A stretch of 64,000 nt of DNA from UBA10649 sp963793105 (lineage in GTDB: Bacteria > Actinomycetota > Actinomycetes > S36-B12): contig CAWBZB010000006.1 of the NCBI GenBank assembly GCA_963793105.1, positions 306,358 through 370,357 of the forward strand, in the 5' to 3' direction. Of the stretch, positions 35,599 to 44,781 are shown in pieces. Below the pieces are notes generated by a model. The model did not search any database. It worked only from the letters and a program-made list of their open reading frames with translations, and was not told where the DNA came from. Both the position numbers and the translations under genes were made by a program. Position 1 is the stretch's first letter. Each line of letters begins with the position of its first letter.

Positions 35599-36342
35599 CT
35601 AGCCGGTCCGGTCAGGGCCGAACGGGTCGGTCACCGATGTTCCAGCCCCGTCGAGCGGCCCCTGTGCCAGCCGGGTCACCCGTGGGGGCTTCGGCGGCAC
35701 GAGGTCAGCCACGCGGCGCAGCGCGGAGAGAACGTCGTCGGGTCGAACGGACGGGGTTCCGTGCCGGACAACCAGGCTGAGTATCGCACAGTCGTCGCCC
35801 GGCGTGCTGTCCGCCGCACACTCGGCCGAGATCACGGCCCCGCGCGCGTCGAAGGTCCGCCGGCCGTTCTTCGTCATCCGGTCCACCAGCACCTCGTCGG
35901 CGGCGAGGAGCGCCTCGACGGCGGCGCGAGCCTCGGCGGCCGAGATCCCGGGAAGCTCCACATGCCACATGCTCGCCTCGAGCCGGTTGGCGAAGTCGGG
36001 GGTCCGTGCCTCGACCACTTCCACGACGTCCAGTCCCGGGGGCAGCGCCTCGTCCAGCGCCGCCCGCACCGCGAGCGGGTCGCAGGCCTCCACGACGCCG
36101 ATCTCGACGTACTCCGCCTCGCTGGCGACACCGGTGGGCGCCGAGTTCGCGTAGGAGACCTTCGGGTGCGGCGAGAACCCGGCGCTGTAGGCCATCGGGA
36201 TGTTCGCGCGCCGCAGCGCCCGCTCCAGGGCCCGCTGGAAGTCACGGTGGCTGGAGAACCGCAGCCGGCCACGCTTGGCGTAGCGCAGTCGGAGCTTCTG
36301 GACGGCGGGCGCGACGTCGCGGTCAGGCGCCGGACGGGCCAC
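35599..36342 (-). CDS. TIGR03936/DUF2344 family protein, partner of the radical SAM gene
   Basis: The core VQKLRLRYAKRGRLRFSSHRDFQRALERALRRA and YSAGFSPHPKVSYANSAPTGVASEAEYVEI is diagnostic of the TIGR03936 family. It occurs fused to or beside a TIGR03960 radical SAM protein; the function is not established. GTG 36342 gives 247 residues, has GGAAGG about 12 nt upstream and overlaps the end of the radical SAM gene by 20 bp. This matches the tight coupling seen in other Actinobacteria. Confidence 0.9.
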   Translation of the reverse strand: MARPAPDRDVAPAVQKLRLRYAKRGRLRFSSHRDFQRALERALRRANIPMAYSAGFSPHPKVSYANSAPTGVASEAEYVEIGVVEACDPLAVRAALDEALPPGLDVVEVVEARTPDFANRLEASMWHVELPGISAAEARAAVEALLAADEVLVDRMTKNGRRTFDARGAVISAECAADSTPGDDCAILSLVVRHGTPSVRPDDVLSALRRVADLVPPKPPRVTRLAQGPLDGAGTSVTDPFGPDRTG

Positions 36343-38332
36343 TGAGCACGACCTTCCGCTCGGGCACCGGCGGCATGGGCAGGTCGACCACACCGGTCGG
36401 ACCCACCTGGATCTCGGTGTCGAGCTGATCGCAGACGCCGCAGTCGAAGCACGGGGTCCAGCGGCAGTCGTCGACGGCGACGCCGGACAGGGCGTCCTGC
36501 CAGTCCTCCCACAGCCACTCGGAGTCCAGTCCGGAGTCCAGGTGGTCCCACGGCAGGACCTCGGCGCGCTGGCGCTCCCGGGTGGTGAACCAGTCCACGT
36601 CCACGAGCTCCTCCGCCAGCGCCTGGTCGGCCGCCGACATCCAGCGGTCGAAGGAGAAGTGCTCGCTCCACCCGTCGAAGCGGGCGCCGTCCTGCCAGGC
36701 CTGCCGGATGACGGCCCCCACCCTGCGGTCCCCGCGGGAGAGCAGGCCTTCGACGATGCCCGGCTTGCCGTCGTGGTAGCGCAGGCCGATCGCCTTGCCG
36801 TACTCCCGGTCGGAGCGGATGGCCTCGCGGAGCTTGTGCAGCCGCGCGTCGGTCGACTCGTGGTCGAGCTGCGCCGCCCACTGGAACGGGGTGTGCGGCT
36901 TGGGCACGAAGCCGCCGATGGACACGGTGCATCGGATGTCCCGGCGCCCGCTGGCCTCCCGGCCCGCCTTGATGACCTCGCGGGCCAGGGTGGCGATCTG
37001 CAGCACGTCCTCGTCGGTCTCGGTGGGCAGCCCGCACATGAAGTAGAGCTTCACCTGGCGCCAGCCGCCGGCGTACGCCGTGGTGACCGTCCGGATCAGG
37101 TCCTCCTCGGTCACCTGCTTGTTGATGACGTTGCGCATGCGCTCGCTGCCACCCTCGGGGGCGAACGTGAGCCCGCTGCGGCGGCCGTTGCGCGACAGCT
37201 CGTTGGCGAGGTCGACGTTGAACGCGTCCACGCGCGTGCTGGGGAGCGACAGCGACGTCTTGCTGTCCTCGTAGCGATCGGCGAGGTTGCGGGCGATGTC
37301 CGCGATCTCGGAGTGGTCGGCGCTCGACAGCGACAGCAGCCCGACCTCCTCGTAGCCCGTCTTCTGCAGGCCGTTCTCGACGATCTCCGCGATGCTGGTG
37401 ATGCTGCGCTCGCGGACCGGGCGCGTGATCATGCCGGCCTGGCAGAACCGGCAGCCGCGGGTGCAGCCGCGGAAGATCTCGACGCTCATGCGCTCGTGCA
37501 CCGTCTCGGCGAGGGGCACCAGCGGGTTCTTGGGATACGCCCAGTCGTCGAGGTCCATCAGCGTGTGCTTGCGCACCCGCCACGGCACGTCCGGGCGGTT
37601 GGGCGCGACCCGCTTGATGCGACCGTCCTCCAGATACTCCACGTCGTAGAACTGCGGGACGTAGACCGAGCCGGTCGCCGCCAGCCGCAGGAGCAGCCCC
37701 TCGCGCCCGCCGGGTCGACCCTCGTCCTTCCAGGCCTTCACGATGTCGGTGATGAGGAGGACGGCCTCCTCGCCGTCGCCGAGCACCGCAGCGTCGACGA
37801 AGTCGGCGATCGGCTCGGGGTTGAACGCCGCATGCCCGCCGGCGACCACGACCGGATGCGTCTCGTCGCGGTCCACCGCCAGCAGCGGGACGCCGGCGAG
37901 GTCGATCGCGGTGAGCATGTTGGTGTAGCCGAGTTCGGTGCTGAACGACAGGCCGAGGAGGTCGAAGTCGCCCACCGCGCGATGCGCGTCCACGGTGAAC
38001 TGCGGCACCCCGTGCTCGCGCATGAGCGCCTCGAGGTCCGGCCACACGGCGTAGGTGCGCTCGGCAAGCGCGTCCTCCCGCTCGTTGATCACCTCGTAGA
38101 GGATCTGCACGCCCTGGTTCGGGGCGCCGACCTCGTAGGCGTCGGGATACATCAGGGCCCACCGGACGTCCACCGCGTCCCACTCCTTGGACACGGCGTT
38201 GACTTCGCCGCCGATGTACTGGATGGGCTTGGTCACCAGGGGCAGCAGTTCCTCGAGCCGGTCGAAGACGCTGGCGCCGCGCTGGCCCGAGCTCACGCTG
38301 CGGGAGGGCATGGACGTGCTCGGGGAAGTCAC
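36323..38332 (-). CDS. TIGR03960 family B12-binding/radical SAM protein
   Basis: The N-terminal half resembles a B12-binding domain (RWALMYPDAYEVGAPNQGVQIL). The radical SAM half carries EIFRGCTRGCRFCQAGMITRPVRER, where CxxxCxxC holds the 4Fe-4S cluster, then SLPSTRVDAF and KLYFMCGLPTETDEDV. The reaction is unknown. Two starts are possible. I prefer GTG 38332 because TATCCT ends 6 nt upstream, predicting a leaderless mRNA; ATG 38311 seven codons later is the alternative. The downstream DUF2344 gene overlaps, and this pair precedes rng in many Actinobacteria. Confidence 0.9.
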   Translation of the reverse strand: MTSPSTSMPSRSVSSGQRGASVFDRLEELLPLVTKPIQYIGGEVNAVSKEWDAVDVRWALMYPDAYEVGAPNQGVQILYEVINEREDALAERTYAVWPDLEALMREHGVPQFTVDAHRAVGDFDLLGLSFSTELGYTNMLTAIDLAGVPLLAVDRDETHPVVVAGGHAAFNPEPIADFVDAAVLGDGEEAVLLITDIVKAWKDEGRPGGREGLLLRLAATGSVYVPQFYDVEYLEDGRIKRVAPNRPDVPWRVRKHTLMDLDDWAYPKNPLVPLAETVHERMSVEIFRGCTRGCRFCQAGMITRPVRERSITSIAEIVENGLQKTGYEEVGLLSLSSADHSEIADIARNLADRYEDSKTSLSLPSTRVDAFNVDLANELSRNGRRSGLTFAPEGGSERMRNVINKQVTEEDLIRTVTTAYAGGWRQVKLYFMCGLPTETDEDVLQIATLAREVIKAGREASGRRDIRCTVSIGGFVPKPHTPFQWAAQLDHESTDARLHKLREAIRSDREYGKAIGLRYHDGKPGIVEGLLSRGDRRVGAVIRQAWQDGARFDGWSEHFSFDRWMSAADQALAEELVDVDWFTTRERQRAEVLPWDHLDSGLDSEWLWEDWQDALSGVAVDDCRWTPCFDCGVCDQLDTEIQVGPTGVVDLPMPPVPERKVVLSGPSGA

Positions 38333-38338
38333 CGACCG

Positions 38339-38344
38339 AGGATA
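38339..38344 (-). promoter_or_regulatory. -10 box of the radical SAM/DUF2344 unit
   Basis: TATCCT is followed by CGGTCG and then GTG 38332. A -35-like TTGGGC stands 19 bp upstream. Palindrome P3 lies directly upstream of this promoter and may insulate it from the mre-rodA transcripts. Confidence 0.5.
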
Positions 38345-38374
38345 CCTGCGCGCTGCGAACCCCGCCCAATCGCC

Positions 38375-38430
38375 GAGTGGCCAGTTGTTGCGGCGTGAGC
38401 GCAGCGAACTGCCGCAACAACTGGCCACTC
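38375..38430. repeat. palindromic repeat P3 (GAGTGGCCA family) between rodA and the radical SAM gene
   Basis: Perfect 20-bp arms (GAGTGGCCAGTTGTTGCGGC and its complement) enclose the 16-base loop GTGAGCGCAGCGAACT. The loop is identical to that of P4, while the stem differs from P4 by one complementary pair (G-C versus T-A). It lies 68 bp downstream of the rodA stop and could end the mre-rodA transcript. Confidence 0.93.
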
Positions 38431-38441
38431 GCGGGGGTGGG

Positions 38442-38486
38442 GGGTGGCAGGTGCGGGGGTGGCAGGTGCGGGGGTGGCAGGTGCGG
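38442..38486. repeat. three tandem copies of a 15-bp unit
   Basis: GGGTGGCAGGTGCGG is repeated three times without change, followed by a partial unit. It fills most of the space between P3 and the rodA stop codon. There are no spacers, so it is a simple tandem repeat and not a CRISPR array. Confidence 0.9.
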
Positions 38487-38498
38487 GGGTGGGGTGGG

Positions 38499-39674
38499 TC
38501 AGGTGCCGGCGCGCTGGGCGTGCAGTCGGACGTTCTGCAGCAGCCCGATGGCGATCCACGTCGCCATCATCGACGTGCCTCCCGACGACACCATGGGCAG
38601 CGGGATGCCGGTGATCGGCATGATGCCCAGGCTCATGCCGATGTTCTCGAACATCTGGAAGGCCAGCCAGGCCACGATGCCGGTGGCCACGAGGCGCCCG
38701 TAGAGGTCGTCGGCCCGATACGCGATGACCACGGCCCGCCAGAGCACCACGCCCAGGAGCAGGATGAGGAGCCCGGCCCCGACGAACCCGAGCTCCTCCC
38801 CCGCGACGGTGAAGATGAAGTCGCTCTCGTTCACCGGGACGAACTTGCCCTGGGTCTGGGGGCCCTGGAACAGGCCGTGGCCGAACCAGCCGCCGCCGCC
38901 GATCGCGATCCTCGCCTGGTTGGCGTTGTACGCGGCACTCGAGACGTCGGCCGTCGGGTTGATGAACGAGGTCAGGCGCTGGACCTGGTACTCCTTGAGC
39001 AGGCCGAGCTGGATCGCCAGCAGGATCCCGACCACGGCGCCGCCGATGAGTCCGACGACCCATCGGGTGCGGGCCCCGGACACGGCGATGATCGACAGCG
39101 CGACGGCTCCGAGGATGAGGACGGTGCCGGTGTCGTTCTGGACCAGGATGATGAGGATCGGGAACACCGCGACCGCGACGGCGAACAGCACGTCCCGGTC
39201 CCGCGGCTCGCTCTCGATGTCGCGCTTCTCCGAGAGCAGCACGGCCATCATGAGGATCACCGCGACCTTGGCGAACTCCGACGGCTGGATGGTCATCCCG
39301 CCCGGCAGGTCGATCCAGGCCCGGGCGCCGGCGATCGTGGCGCCGATCCCCGGGACGAAGGGCAGCAGCAGCAGGAACGCCGACAGCCCGTAGATGATCG
39401 GTGTGTACGCACGCAGCCATCGGTAGTCCAGCCGCGAGGCGACGAAGCCGAGGACGACGCCGATGACGATGTTGACCACGTGGCGCTTGAGGAAGGACTG
39501 CGGGTCGGAGTCCGAGGCCATGTCGGCGCGACTGGCCGACCACACCAGCATCGACCCGAAGACGGTCACCGCCAGGGCGGCGATGAGCAGGATCCAGTCC
39601 AGGTCACGCCAGTACCCGGATCCGCCGCGTGACGACGGACGCGTTCCCGCGTCGGGGGCGAAGACGGCGCTCAT
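38499..39674 (-). CDS. rodA: RodA peptidoglycan glycosyltransferase (SEDS family)
   Basis: This 391-residue protein has about ten membrane helices. SEDS signatures are GARAWIDLPGGMTIQPSEFAKVA, GGWFGHGLFQGPQTQGKFVPVNESDFIFTVAGEE and GMSLGIMPITGIPLPMVSSGGTS. It polymerises glycan strands in the elongasome together with the class B PBP encoded just upstream. ATG 39674 overlaps the mrdA stop (ATGA). Very close family members act in division or sporulation (FtsW, SpoVE); location in the mre operon argues for RodA. Confidence 0.95.
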   Translation of the reverse strand: MSAVFAPDAGTRPSSRGGSGYWRDLDWILLIAALAVTVFGSMLVWSASRADMASDSDPQSFLKRHVVNIVIGVVLGFVASRLDYRWLRAYTPIIYGLSAFLLLLPFVPGIGATIAGARAWIDLPGGMTIQPSEFAKVAVILMMAVLLSEKRDIESEPRDRDVLFAVAVAVFPILIILVQNDTGTVLILGAVALSIIAVSGARTRWVVGLIGGAVVGILLAIQLGLLKEYQVQRLTSFINPTADVSSAAYNANQARIAIGGGGWFGHGLFQGPQTQGKFVPVNESDFIFTVAGEELGFVGAGLLILLLGVVLWRAVVIAYRADDLYGRLVATGIVAWLAFQMFENIGMSLGIMPITGIPLPMVSSGGTSMMATWIAIGLLQNVRLHAQRAGT

Positions 39675-41824
39675 CCGGTGCCCGTCGCAGCCGGCCGAGC
39701 GGGGGCCACCCCGGCCCGCTTGCCCTTGGGCGTCACGGGAGTGCCGTCCGAGCGCACCTCCGGCAGGTCCGCCAGGGGGGCGCCGCCGACGAGGACGCTG
39801 TTCTTGGGTCGCACGGCGCCATTCTTCACCCCGAAGATCGCCTCGTAGATGCGGCGCACGCTGGGACCGGACGTCTTGGAGCCGGTGCCGCCCTCCGTGA
39901 CCATCATGACGATGGCGTAGCGGGGCTTGTTCGCCGGCGCGTAGGACGCGAACCACGACGTCGAGGCCTTGTCGCCGGTGACCTGGGCCGAGCCGGTCTT
40001 GGACGCCACCGGGATCTGGTCCAGCGGGAAGCCGACGAACGGCGTCTCACCGGAGCCGTCCGTCGTCACGCCGGGCAGCGTGCGCTTGAGGAACTTGACT
40101 GCCGACTTCGGCACGTCGACCTTGCGCTTGAGAATCGGCGGGAAATCCTTGACCACCTCGCCCGACGGGCTGACGAGGCCCTTGGCGATCTGCGGCTGGT
40201 AGAGCTTGCCGCCGTTGGCGACCGCCGCGTAGACCATTGCCATCTGGAGCGGGGTCACGGTGGTGTCGCCCTGCCCGATCGAGGCGTTGAGCGCGTCACC
40301 GGCGCGCCACTGGTACCCGTCCGTGCAGTTCTCCTTGTCCAGCGCCGTGTAGTAGTCGGCGAGCTTCGGGTCCGTCTTGCGGGTCTCCGGATAGCCGGTC
40401 TCGGCGTTGCGGCACCAGGTGTCCTTCATGGCCTCCCAGTTCTGCGCCTTGAACTCCCTGCTGGAGACCCGGCCGGCGGCCTCGCCCGGCAGGTCGATGC
40501 CGGTCGGCTCGCCCAGCCCGAAGGTCGTGGCTGCCTCGGCGATCGGGTCGGCGGCGTCGAGCTCGGCGTCCGGGCCGCCGGCCTTCTGCCACATGCGCTC
40601 GGCGATCCCGTAGAAGACCGTGTTGCACGAGACCTCCAGGGCGCGCGCGAGGGAGATGCGGCCGTAGGCCGACGACTCGAAGTTGCGGAAGGTCTGCGGT
40701 CCGATCTTCACCTGCGAGGGGCAGGCGTAGTCGCCGTAGAGGCTGAACCCGGCGTCCCCGGCGGCCGCCGTGCTGATCACCTTGAACGTCGATCCCGGGG
40801 CGAACTGGCCCTGGTACGCGGCCGACGTCAGCGACTCGCTGCTGATCAGCTCCTTGTACTGCTTCTTGCTCACCCCGCCGATCCAGATGGACGGGTCGTA
40901 GGTCGGGTAGCTGGCCATCGCCAGCACTCGCCCGGTCTTGACGTCGATGACGACCGCGGCGCCCGACTTGCCGGCGTAGCCCTGGCGCTGGGCGCGCTGG
41001 ACCGCGCGCAGCAGCTGCTCCTCGACGACCGACTGCAGCTTCGCGTCGATGCTGGTCACGAGGTAGTCGCCGGCGACCGGAGCCTGCTGGTCCAGCGTGC
41101 CGGTCACGTTGCCCGCCGTGTCCACGGCCAGCGTGGTGATGCCGGGCTCGCCACGCAGTTCGCCGTCGTACACCCTCTCCAGGCCCGAACGGCCCACCAC
41201 GTCGGTGCGGCGCAGGCGGTCGGCGGCCTGCGAGTCGGCCTGCTCCTCCAACTGCTCCTCCGTCACCGGGCCGAGGTATCCCAGGATGTGCGCGGCGTTG
41301 ACGTTGAACGGGGTCGGGTAGTCGCGGATGGCCTCGAGGCGGGCGGAGACACCGGGGAAGTCGCGCCGGCGTTCCATGATGGTGAGCGCGGTCTGGCTGT
41401 CGACGTCGCTGGCGACCGGAACCGGCTGGTAGGGGGATCCGTTCCAGCACACGGGCGGGGGCTTGGCGCCCTCGGTCCCGCAGGACTTCAGCTGCTCGCT
41501 GATCTTGTCGGCCGGGGTGTCGAGGATGTTCGACAGGCGGCGGATGACGGCGGCTCCGTCATCGTCCTCCTTCGCGAGCTCCTGGCGGTCCACCGTGACG
41601 ACGATCGACGTCCGGTTGGAGACGAGCGGGCGGCCGGCCTGGTCGAGCACGAGTCCGCGGACCGCGGGCTCGACGATCTCCCGGGCGGTGTTGTCTGCGG
41701 CGGCGGCGCGGTAGGTCTCGCCGGTCATGATCTGCAGGTAGAAGGCGCGGGCGAGCAGCGTGCCGAGCAGGGACAGCACGAGGACGGCCAGCACGAGCAG
41801 GCGCAGGTTGGAGCGCTCGCTCAC
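39671..41824 (-). CDS. mrdA: Penicillin-binding protein 2 (class B, elongation transpeptidase)
   Basis: The 717-residue protein has one N-terminal anchor helix (LRLLVLAVLVLSLLGTLLA), a PBP dimerisation domain and a transpeptidase domain with all three active-site motifs: STFK (in FAPGSTFKVI, nucleophile Ser), SCN and KTG (in ASKTGSAQV). It crosslinks peptidoglycan in the periplasm-like space and pairs with RodA. GTG 41824 has GGAG 9 nt upstream. The gap to mreD is 145 bp, so a separate promoter is possible. Confidence 0.95.
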   Translation of the reverse strand: MSERSNLRLLVLAVLVLSLLGTLLARAFYLQIMTGETYRAAAADNTAREIVEPAVRGLVLDQAGRPLVSNRTSIVVTVDRQELAKEDDDGAAVIRRLSNILDTPADKISEQLKSCGTEGAKPPPVCWNGSPYQPVPVASDVDSQTALTIMERRRDFPGVSARLEAIRDYPTPFNVNAAHILGYLGPVTEEQLEEQADSQAADRLRRTDVVGRSGLERVYDGELRGEPGITTLAVDTAGNVTGTLDQQAPVAGDYLVTSIDAKLQSVVEEQLLRAVQRAQRQGYAGKSGAAVVIDVKTGRVLAMASYPTYDPSIWIGGVSKKQYKELISSESLTSAAYQGQFAPGSTFKVISTAAAGDAGFSLYGDYACPSQVKIGPQTFRNFESSAYGRISLARALEVSCNTVFYGIAERMWQKAGGPDAELDAADPIAEAATTFGLGEPTGIDLPGEAAGRVSSREFKAQNWEAMKDTWCRNAETGYPETRKTDPKLADYYTALDKENCTDGYQWRAGDALNASIGQGDTTVTPLQMAMVYAAVANGGKLYQPQIAKGLVSPSGEVVKDFPPILKRKVDVPKSAVKFLKRTLPGVTTDGSGETPFVGFPLDQIPVASKTGSAQVTGDKASTSWFASYAPANKPRYAIVMMVTEGGTGSKTSGPSVRRIYEAIFGVKNGAVRPKNSVLVGGAPLADLPEVRSDGTPVTPKGKRAGVAPARPAATGTG

Positions 41825-41969
41825 TGGCGCACTCCTTCCATGTCGGCGCAGCCCGATGGCCGGCCCGTTGGCCGGCGACGTTCAGGTATGACGGTACGAC
41901 GTGCCCGGGCGTCGGCCGGTTCCACCTGCCCCTATTTGGGCCTTTTGCGGCAAATATTCCGTGTACGGA

Positions 41970-42482
41970 TCAGATGACGAGTACTTCCGGGGTGGCCCGG
42001 CGCACCAGCCACGCCACTCCGAGGACGACGAGCGGGGCCAGGATCACCGCGTAGAGGGCGCTGCTCAGCGCGAGTCCGGGCACGGCCTCCCAGGACACCC
42101 GGCCGCTGCCCAGGAGGGTGTCGAGCGCCGCCGTCGCGAGCGTCGCGCCGCCTGCGGCCAGCCCGACGATGCCGATCATCACCGGGACGGTGCGATCACG
42201 GGGATCGATGACGAACCCGGTGATGTAGCCGATGATCAGGTAGACGATCGCGTTGACGCCGAGCACCGTGTCGGCCGGTGGCGCGAGGTCCAGGAGGATG
42301 CCCGCGGTGAAGCCGGCGACCGCGCCCTGGGTGGGGCCCATCGCCAGCGCGATCGCGACGATCGTCACGACCACGAGGTCCGGGGTCGCCCCGGGGAGCC
42401 CGAGCCGCGACAGCAGGGTGAGCTCGACGATCACGGCCGCGAGGATGAGTGAGCCGATGATGAGGGCTTGCCGCCAGACCAT
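41970..42482 (-). CDS. mreD: MreD rod-shape membrane protein
   Basis: The 170-residue protein has five predicted membrane helices and little else, with the MreD pattern LLSRLGLPGATPDLVVVTIVAIAL near the N-terminus and AGFTAGILLDLAPPADTVLGVNAI in the middle. It links the MreB filament and MreC to the wall synthases. It starts 5 bp after mreC. MreD is poorly conserved, so position in the operon carries much of the weight. Confidence 0.9.
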   Translation of the reverse strand: MVWRQALIIGSLILAAVIVELTLLSRLGLPGATPDLVVVTIVAIALAMGPTQGAVAGFTAGILLDLAPPADTVLGVNAIVYLIIGYITGFVIDPRDRTVPVMIGIVGLAAGGATLATAALDTLLGSGRVSWEAVPGLALSSALYAVILAPLVVLGVAWLVRRATPEVLVI

Positions 42483-42487
42483 GTCGA

Positions 42488-43543
42488 CTACCCGGTCCCC
42501 TGCTCGCCGGCGTCCGGGCTCGGGACCGGGGTCGCCGCCGTCTCCTTCTGGTTCTTCTTCGTCGGCTCCGGGGTCGCCGCCGTCTCCGTCGTCGGCGCGC
42601 CGCTCGGCTCGGCACTGCTGCCGTCGGTCGCGGCCTCCTGGTCGGCACCCCCGAGCGGCGCCGGGTCCGGGGACGGATCCAGGCCGGGGTTGCGCGGCAG
42701 CACCGAGTCCCGGGGATCCTCGCGCGGCGGCTTCGTGACCACGCCGACGACGCTCAGCTGAGACACGTCGACGTAGGGCCTGACGGTCGCGAGCCGGGTG
42801 AGCTGCCCGGGCGTGCCGCTGACGTCGATGACCTCGCCGATCGGCAGCCCGGGAGCGAACGGGCGCCCGCCCTTGGATCCGAAGGTGACCAGGGCGTCGC
42901 CCACCCGCACGTCGGCCATCGGGTCGAGCAGCTGGAACTCCAGCGAGTCCTGGCGCCCGGTCCCGGACACGATCCCGATCTCCTCGGTGGTGGCGACCCG
43001 GCCGCCCACGGCGGAGGAAGCGTCGACGATGAGGACGACCGTCGACGTGCTGGCCGTCACCTTGAGCACGCGCCCGACGAGGCCCTGCCCGTTGATGACG
43101 GACATGTCAGCCTCGATGCCGTCGTTGCGTCCGGCATCGATCGTCACGGTCCAGGCGAAGTCCTGAGCCGGGCCCACGGCGATGACCTCCGCCGGAACGA
43201 AGCGGTAGCCGCCGACGCTGGAGACGCGCAGCAGGCCGTCGAGGGCATTGGCCCGGGCGCGATCGCTCTTCAGGGTCTGCAGCTCGCTGCGCAGCTCGTC
43301 GTTCTCGGTGCTCAGCTCGTCGATCTGCGCCGCCTGGTCGCGCAGGTCGGACCACCAGCTGCCGGCGCCCGTGATGGGCGAGAACACGGTGGCCGCTGCC
43401 CGCTCGAGGCCGCCGAGCGCATTGGCGGCGACGGTGCGCACGGTGGTCAGGGGACCGTCGCCGCCGCGCAGGTCGAGGATGATGAAGGTCAGGGACGCCA
43501 CGACGAGGACCGCAAGCAGGATGCGGGTACGGCGCGACAGCAT
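42488..43543 (-). CDS. mreC: MreC rod-shape protein
   Basis: The 351-residue protein has one N-terminal membrane helix (ILLAVLVVASLTFIILDL). A coiled coil (DLRDQAAQIDELSTENDELRSELQTL, residues about 70-95) and the two MreC beta domains follow (RFVPAEVIAVGP..DAGRNDGIEADMSVI..GLVGRVL). The last about 70 residues are a Pro/Glu/Thr-rich tail seen in some actinobacterial MreC. It joins MreB/MreD to PBP2 outside the membrane. Confidence 0.94.
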   Translation of the reverse strand: MLSRRTRILLAVLVVASLTFIILDLRGGDGPLTTVRTVAANALGGLERAAATVFSPITGAGSWWSDLRDQAAQIDELSTENDELRSELQTLKSDRARANALDGLLRVSSVGGYRFVPAEVIAVGPAQDFAWTVTIDAGRNDGIEADMSVINGQGLVGRVLKVTASTSTVVLIVDASSAVGGRVATTEEIGIVSGTGRQDSLEFQLLDPMADVRVGDALVTFGSKGGRPFAPGLPIGEVIDVSGTPGQLTRLATVRPYVDVSQLSVVGVVTKPPREDPRDSVLPRNPGLDPSPDPAPLGGADQEAATDGSSAEPSGAPTTETAATPEPTKKNQKETAATPVPSPDAGEQGTG

Positions 43544-43630
43544 GGGCTCAGTCTCTCCTGTCGGGCCGGCACGGTCACGTTCGGCCGCAGTTCACGGCCG
43601 GTCGGCGCCGAGTGCGCCGGAGGGCCGCGT

Positions 43631-44662
43631 CTAGCGGCGCGGCTCCGAGATGAGGACCTGCTGGAGCGCCTCGAACTCCTCCACGCACTTGCCCGACCCG
43701 AGGGCCACGCAGTCGAGCGGGCGGTCGGCGATGATGATCGGCATGCCCGTCTCGTGGCGCAGCCGCTCGTCGAGGCCGCGCAGCAGCGCGCCGCCGCCGG
43801 TCAGGACGATGCCGCGGTCCATGATGTCGCCGGACAGCTCGGGGGGCGTGCGATCGAGGGTGGCCTTGACGGCGTCGACGATGGCGTGCACCGGCTCGTC
43901 GATCGCACGGCGGATCTCCTCGGCGGACACCACGATGGTGCGGGGCAGTCCGGTGATGAGGTCACGGCCGCGGATCTCCGCGTGCGGCTCGTCGGGCATC
44001 GGGAAGGCGGAGCCGATGGCGACCTTGATCTCCTCGGCCGTCCGCTCGCCCAGCATGAGCGAGTACTCCTTCTTCACGTACTGGATGATCGCGTTGTCGA
44101 GCTCATCCCCGCCGACGCGCACCGACAGCGAGCACACGATGCCGCCGAGCGAGATGACGGCGACCTCGGACGTGCCACCGCCGATGTCGACGACCATGTT
44201 GCCCGTCGGCTCGTGGACCGGGAGTCCGGCGCCGATCGCGGCGGCCATGGGCTCCTCGATGATGAAGACCTTGCGCGCACCGGCCGCATAGCCGGCGTCC
44301 TTGACGGCCCGCTGCTCGACACCGGTGATGCCGGAGGGGACGCACACGATGAGTCGCGGCTTGGCGAGGTGACGGCGCTTGTGCACCTTCTGGATGAAGT
44401 AGCGCAGCATGCGCTCGGTGGTGTCGAAGTCCGCGATGACGCCGTCCTTGAGCGGGCGGATGGCGACGATGTTGCCGGGCGTGCGCCCGATCATGCGCTT
44501 GGCCTCGGACCCGACGGCGAGAATGCCGCCGGTGTTGTTGTTGATCGCGACGACCGACGGCTCGTTCAGGACGATGCCGCGGCCGCGGACGTACACCAGC
44601 GTGTTCGCGGTGCCCAGGTCGACGGCCATGTCGCGGCCGACGAAAGAGGACGAAGCAGCCAT
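43631..44662 (-). CDS. mreB: MreB rod-shape-determining actin homologue
   Basis: The 343-residue protein shows every actin-fold phosphate and hinge motif: DMAVDLGTANTLVYVRGRGIV (phosphate 1), VVDIGGGTSEVAVISLGG (phosphate 2), GIVLTGGGALLRGLD (adenosine) and KVFIIEEPMAAAIGAGLPV. It forms membrane-bound filaments that direct elongation. ATG 44662 follows GGAAGG and fits homologues (MAASSSFVGRDMAVDLG). An upstream in-frame ATG at 44701 overlaps the -10-like TAGGAT, which argues against it. First gene of the mreB-mreC-mreD-mrdA-rodA block. Confidence 0.97.
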   Translation of the reverse strand: MAASSSFVGRDMAVDLGTANTLVYVRGRGIVLNEPSVVAINNNTGGILAVGSEAKRMIGRTPGNIVAIRPLKDGVIADFDTTERMLRYFIQKVHKRRHLAKPRLIVCVPSGITGVEQRAVKDAGYAAGARKVFIIEEPMAAAIGAGLPVHEPTGNMVVDIGGGTSEVAVISLGGIVCSLSVRVGGDELDNAIIQYVKKEYSLMLGERTAEEIKVAIGSAFPMPDEPHAEIRGRDLITGLPRTIVVSAEEIRRAIDEPVHAIVDAVKATLDRTPPELSGDIMDRGIVLTGGGALLRGLDERLRHETGMPIIIADRPLDCVALGSGKCVEEFEALQQVLISEPRR

Positions 44663-44781
44663 GGGGGAAGCGGCCTTCCGAACGGGATCAGGACTCCCCA
44701 TCCTAGAGCCTCGGTAACGGTCCGATCACATCCCCGCCCGATATGCCCGAGATGCACGCTTTGCCGGATTTCGCCGAGCGG

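Noticed and set aside
36323..38428. longer N-terminus for the radical SAM protein reaching into palindrome P3
   Set aside because: The extra residues are a translation of the palindrome, lack a ribosome binding site and have no counterpart in the family; a -10 box lies downstream of them.
38442..38486. tandem 15-bp repeats as a CRISPR array
   Set aside because: The units abut without spacers and only three copies exist; no cas gene is nearby.
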